Shown here: one piece after another, positions 62,932 through 64,000 of the stretch
Layout: the number at the start of each line of letters is the position of its first letter
Position numbering within the stretch: position 1 is the first letter of the stretch
DNA from: Burhinus oedicnemus
Lineage: Eukaryota; Chordata; Aves; Charadriiformes; Burhinidae
Length of the DNA: 64,000 nucleotides
Assembly: GCA_008921705.1 (NCBI GenBank)
Contig: VFFE01006970.1
Location: forward strand, 1,023,137 to 1,087,136
Reading direction: 5' to 3'
The notes under the pieces: model-generated
Told to the model about the DNA's origin: nothing
The model's database searches: none
Seen by the model: only the letters and a program-made list of their open reading frames with translations
Position numbers and translations under genes: made by a program

Positions 62932-63547
62932 AGGCTAATGGTATCCTATCCTGGGCTGCATTAGGAGGAATGTTGCCAGCACATCGACAGAGATGATCCA
63001 TCCGCTCTGCTCAGCACTGGTAAGGCCCCACCTGGAGTGCTGGGTCCAGCTCTGGGCTCCCCAGGACAGAAGAAACACGGACATACTGGAGAGAGTCCAG
63101 CGAAGCACCACTGAGATGATTAAGAGACTGAACCATCCTGTCCTATGAGGACAGGCTGAGAGAGCTGGGACTGTTCAGCTTGGAGAAAAGAAGGCTCAGG
63201 GGGGAATCTCTTCAATGTATATAAATACCTGGAGGGAGGCTGCAAAGGGGACGGAGCCAGGCTCTTTTCAGCAGCGCCCAGTGACAGGACAAGAGGCAAT
63301 GGGCACAAACTGAAACAGAGAACGTTCCTTCTGAACATCAGGAAACACTTTTGCACTCTGAGGGTGATGGAGCCCTGGCACAGGTTGCCCAGAGAGGTTG
63401 TGGAGTCTCCATCCTTGGAGGTATTCAAAAGCTGCCTAGATATGGTTCTGGGCAACCAGCTCTAGGTAGCCCTGCCTGAGCAGGAGCGTTGGACCAGATA
63501 ACTTCCAGAGGTCCCTTCCAAACTCAACTAGTCTGTGATTCTATGAA
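62932..63547 (+). mobile_element. CR1 LINE, 5'-truncated 3' half
   Basis: This is the only clear plus-strand CR1 copy. It starts near GAGGCTAATGGTATCC (the ORF2 'A.GIL' region). It continues with CTGGGCTGCATTAGGAGG, 'CTGCTCAGCACTGGTAAGG' (Y/L-STLVRP region), 'CTGGAGAGAGTCCAGCGAAG', 'AGGTTGCCCAGAGAGGTTGT' (NRLPREVVE region) and the 3' UTR 'AGAGGTCCCTTCC', and ends in CTGTGATTCTATGAA, the terminal octamer region. Frameshifts and stops break ORF2; the 111-codon open frame across it on the minus strand is antisense. It is a defective copy of a subfamily different from the copy at 30281. Confidence 0.96.
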
Positions 63548-64000
63548 GGACTGTCTTAATCTATACCTCATGAGCTAATCCAGTGGCCTTTTTCTCCATT
63601 GCCTTTTTAGTTCTCATAAGTTACTGAAACCAGTATCAAGAGCATGCACACACACACACACACAAAGAAAAACCATGACAACCACCAAATTCCAATATTG
63701 TAACATTTTACATCTGCTCTATCTGATGTAAATCACTAGCCCATGATATCCTAAATTTTGTGTATTTTGTCCCATTTACAAAAAAGTCAGCCACCTTCTT
63801 CCCAGGAAAAGTTTACCTCTAAATGTTCAATAGGAAGGTATTTTCCTCTTCTTGCAAAATAGCCTAGAAAAGCAGGTATTTGAACACACCAAATTACAGT
63901 GCCTCAGAGCATGGAGAAGTACTACGTCAGTGGTTTGATTTAAGGAGCTGCCTACAAATGGGAACATAGCAGTGACTAGCTGAGGTATTTCTAATACATC
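63548..64000. other. Unique sequence to window end
   Basis: No exon or repeat is recognised except the CA microsatellite at 63647-63664. Confidence 0.5.
63647..63664. repeat. (CA)9 microsatellite
   Basis: Nine uninterrupted CA units. It is likely length-polymorphic. Confidence 0.95.

Noticed and set aside
63120..63455. 111-codon minus-strand open frame
   Set aside because: It is antisense to the plus-strand CR1 copy, whose ORF2 and 3' tail are clear in the other orientation.
1..64000. CRISPR array, prokaryotic operon, tRNA or rRNA genes
   Set aside because: No regularly spaced repeat with unique spacers and no recognisable RNA gene was seen. The tandem arrays found are minisatellite-like and degenerate, and the repeat content is that of a bird genome.

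Overview
The window looks like a stretch of a bird nuclear genome. It is AT-rich, largely non-coding vertebrate DNA. The main evidence is at least seven clear CR1-type LINE copies carrying the typical 3' end (a short ATTCTRTG-like octamer repeat and a 'TTGGAAGGGACC' block), three long LTRs of the kind seen in avian endogenous retroviruses, and one isolated CpG island. No bacterial or organellar feature, operon, CRISPR array, rRNA or tRNA was seen. I did not find one protein-coding exon that I can name. Almost every open frame is short and unrelated to known proteins, or lies inside a CR1 copy, an LTR or the CpG island.

Layout. 1-23007 is mostly unique AT-rich sequence with two CR1 copies (1134-1404 and 6912-7348, minus strand), a possible decayed LTR (7969-8480) and a possible conserved non-coding element near 9450-9540. 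23008-24126 is a solo-LTR-like element with an internal array of about 46-bp degenerate repeats. 24127-30280 is unique sequence with an old CR1 relic (about 26500-26760). 30281-33193 is a nested locus: a minus-strand CR1 with recognisable reverse-transcriptase fragments is split by an 1890-bp LTR element flanked by a perfect 5-bp duplication (CCAGG). 33194-39674 is unique sequence with a Z-DNA-prone tract and possible regulatory elements near 37.6-38.0 kb. 39675-40800 has two short CR1 pieces, a 161-codon unexplained open frame and a small minisatellite. 46614-48170 has a minus-strand CR1 head-to-head with an older plus-strand CR1 relic. 56999-57542 is a clean solo LTR with an 11-bp perfect terminal inverted repeat and a perfect 5-bp target duplication. 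59261-60065 is the CpG island, with YY1-, Sp1- and CTCF-like motifs. 62932-63547 is a plus-strand CR1.

Interpretation. The window is best read as intergenic or intronic DNA next to one promoter, the CpG island near 59.3-60.1 kb. The strand and identity of its transcript cannot be settled from sequence alone. A YY1-type motif overlapping an ATG and a good splice donor 411 bases downstream weakly favour the plus strand. No new biological system is evident. The most informative signals are the nested insertion history, the structure of the LTRs and the unannotated promoter.
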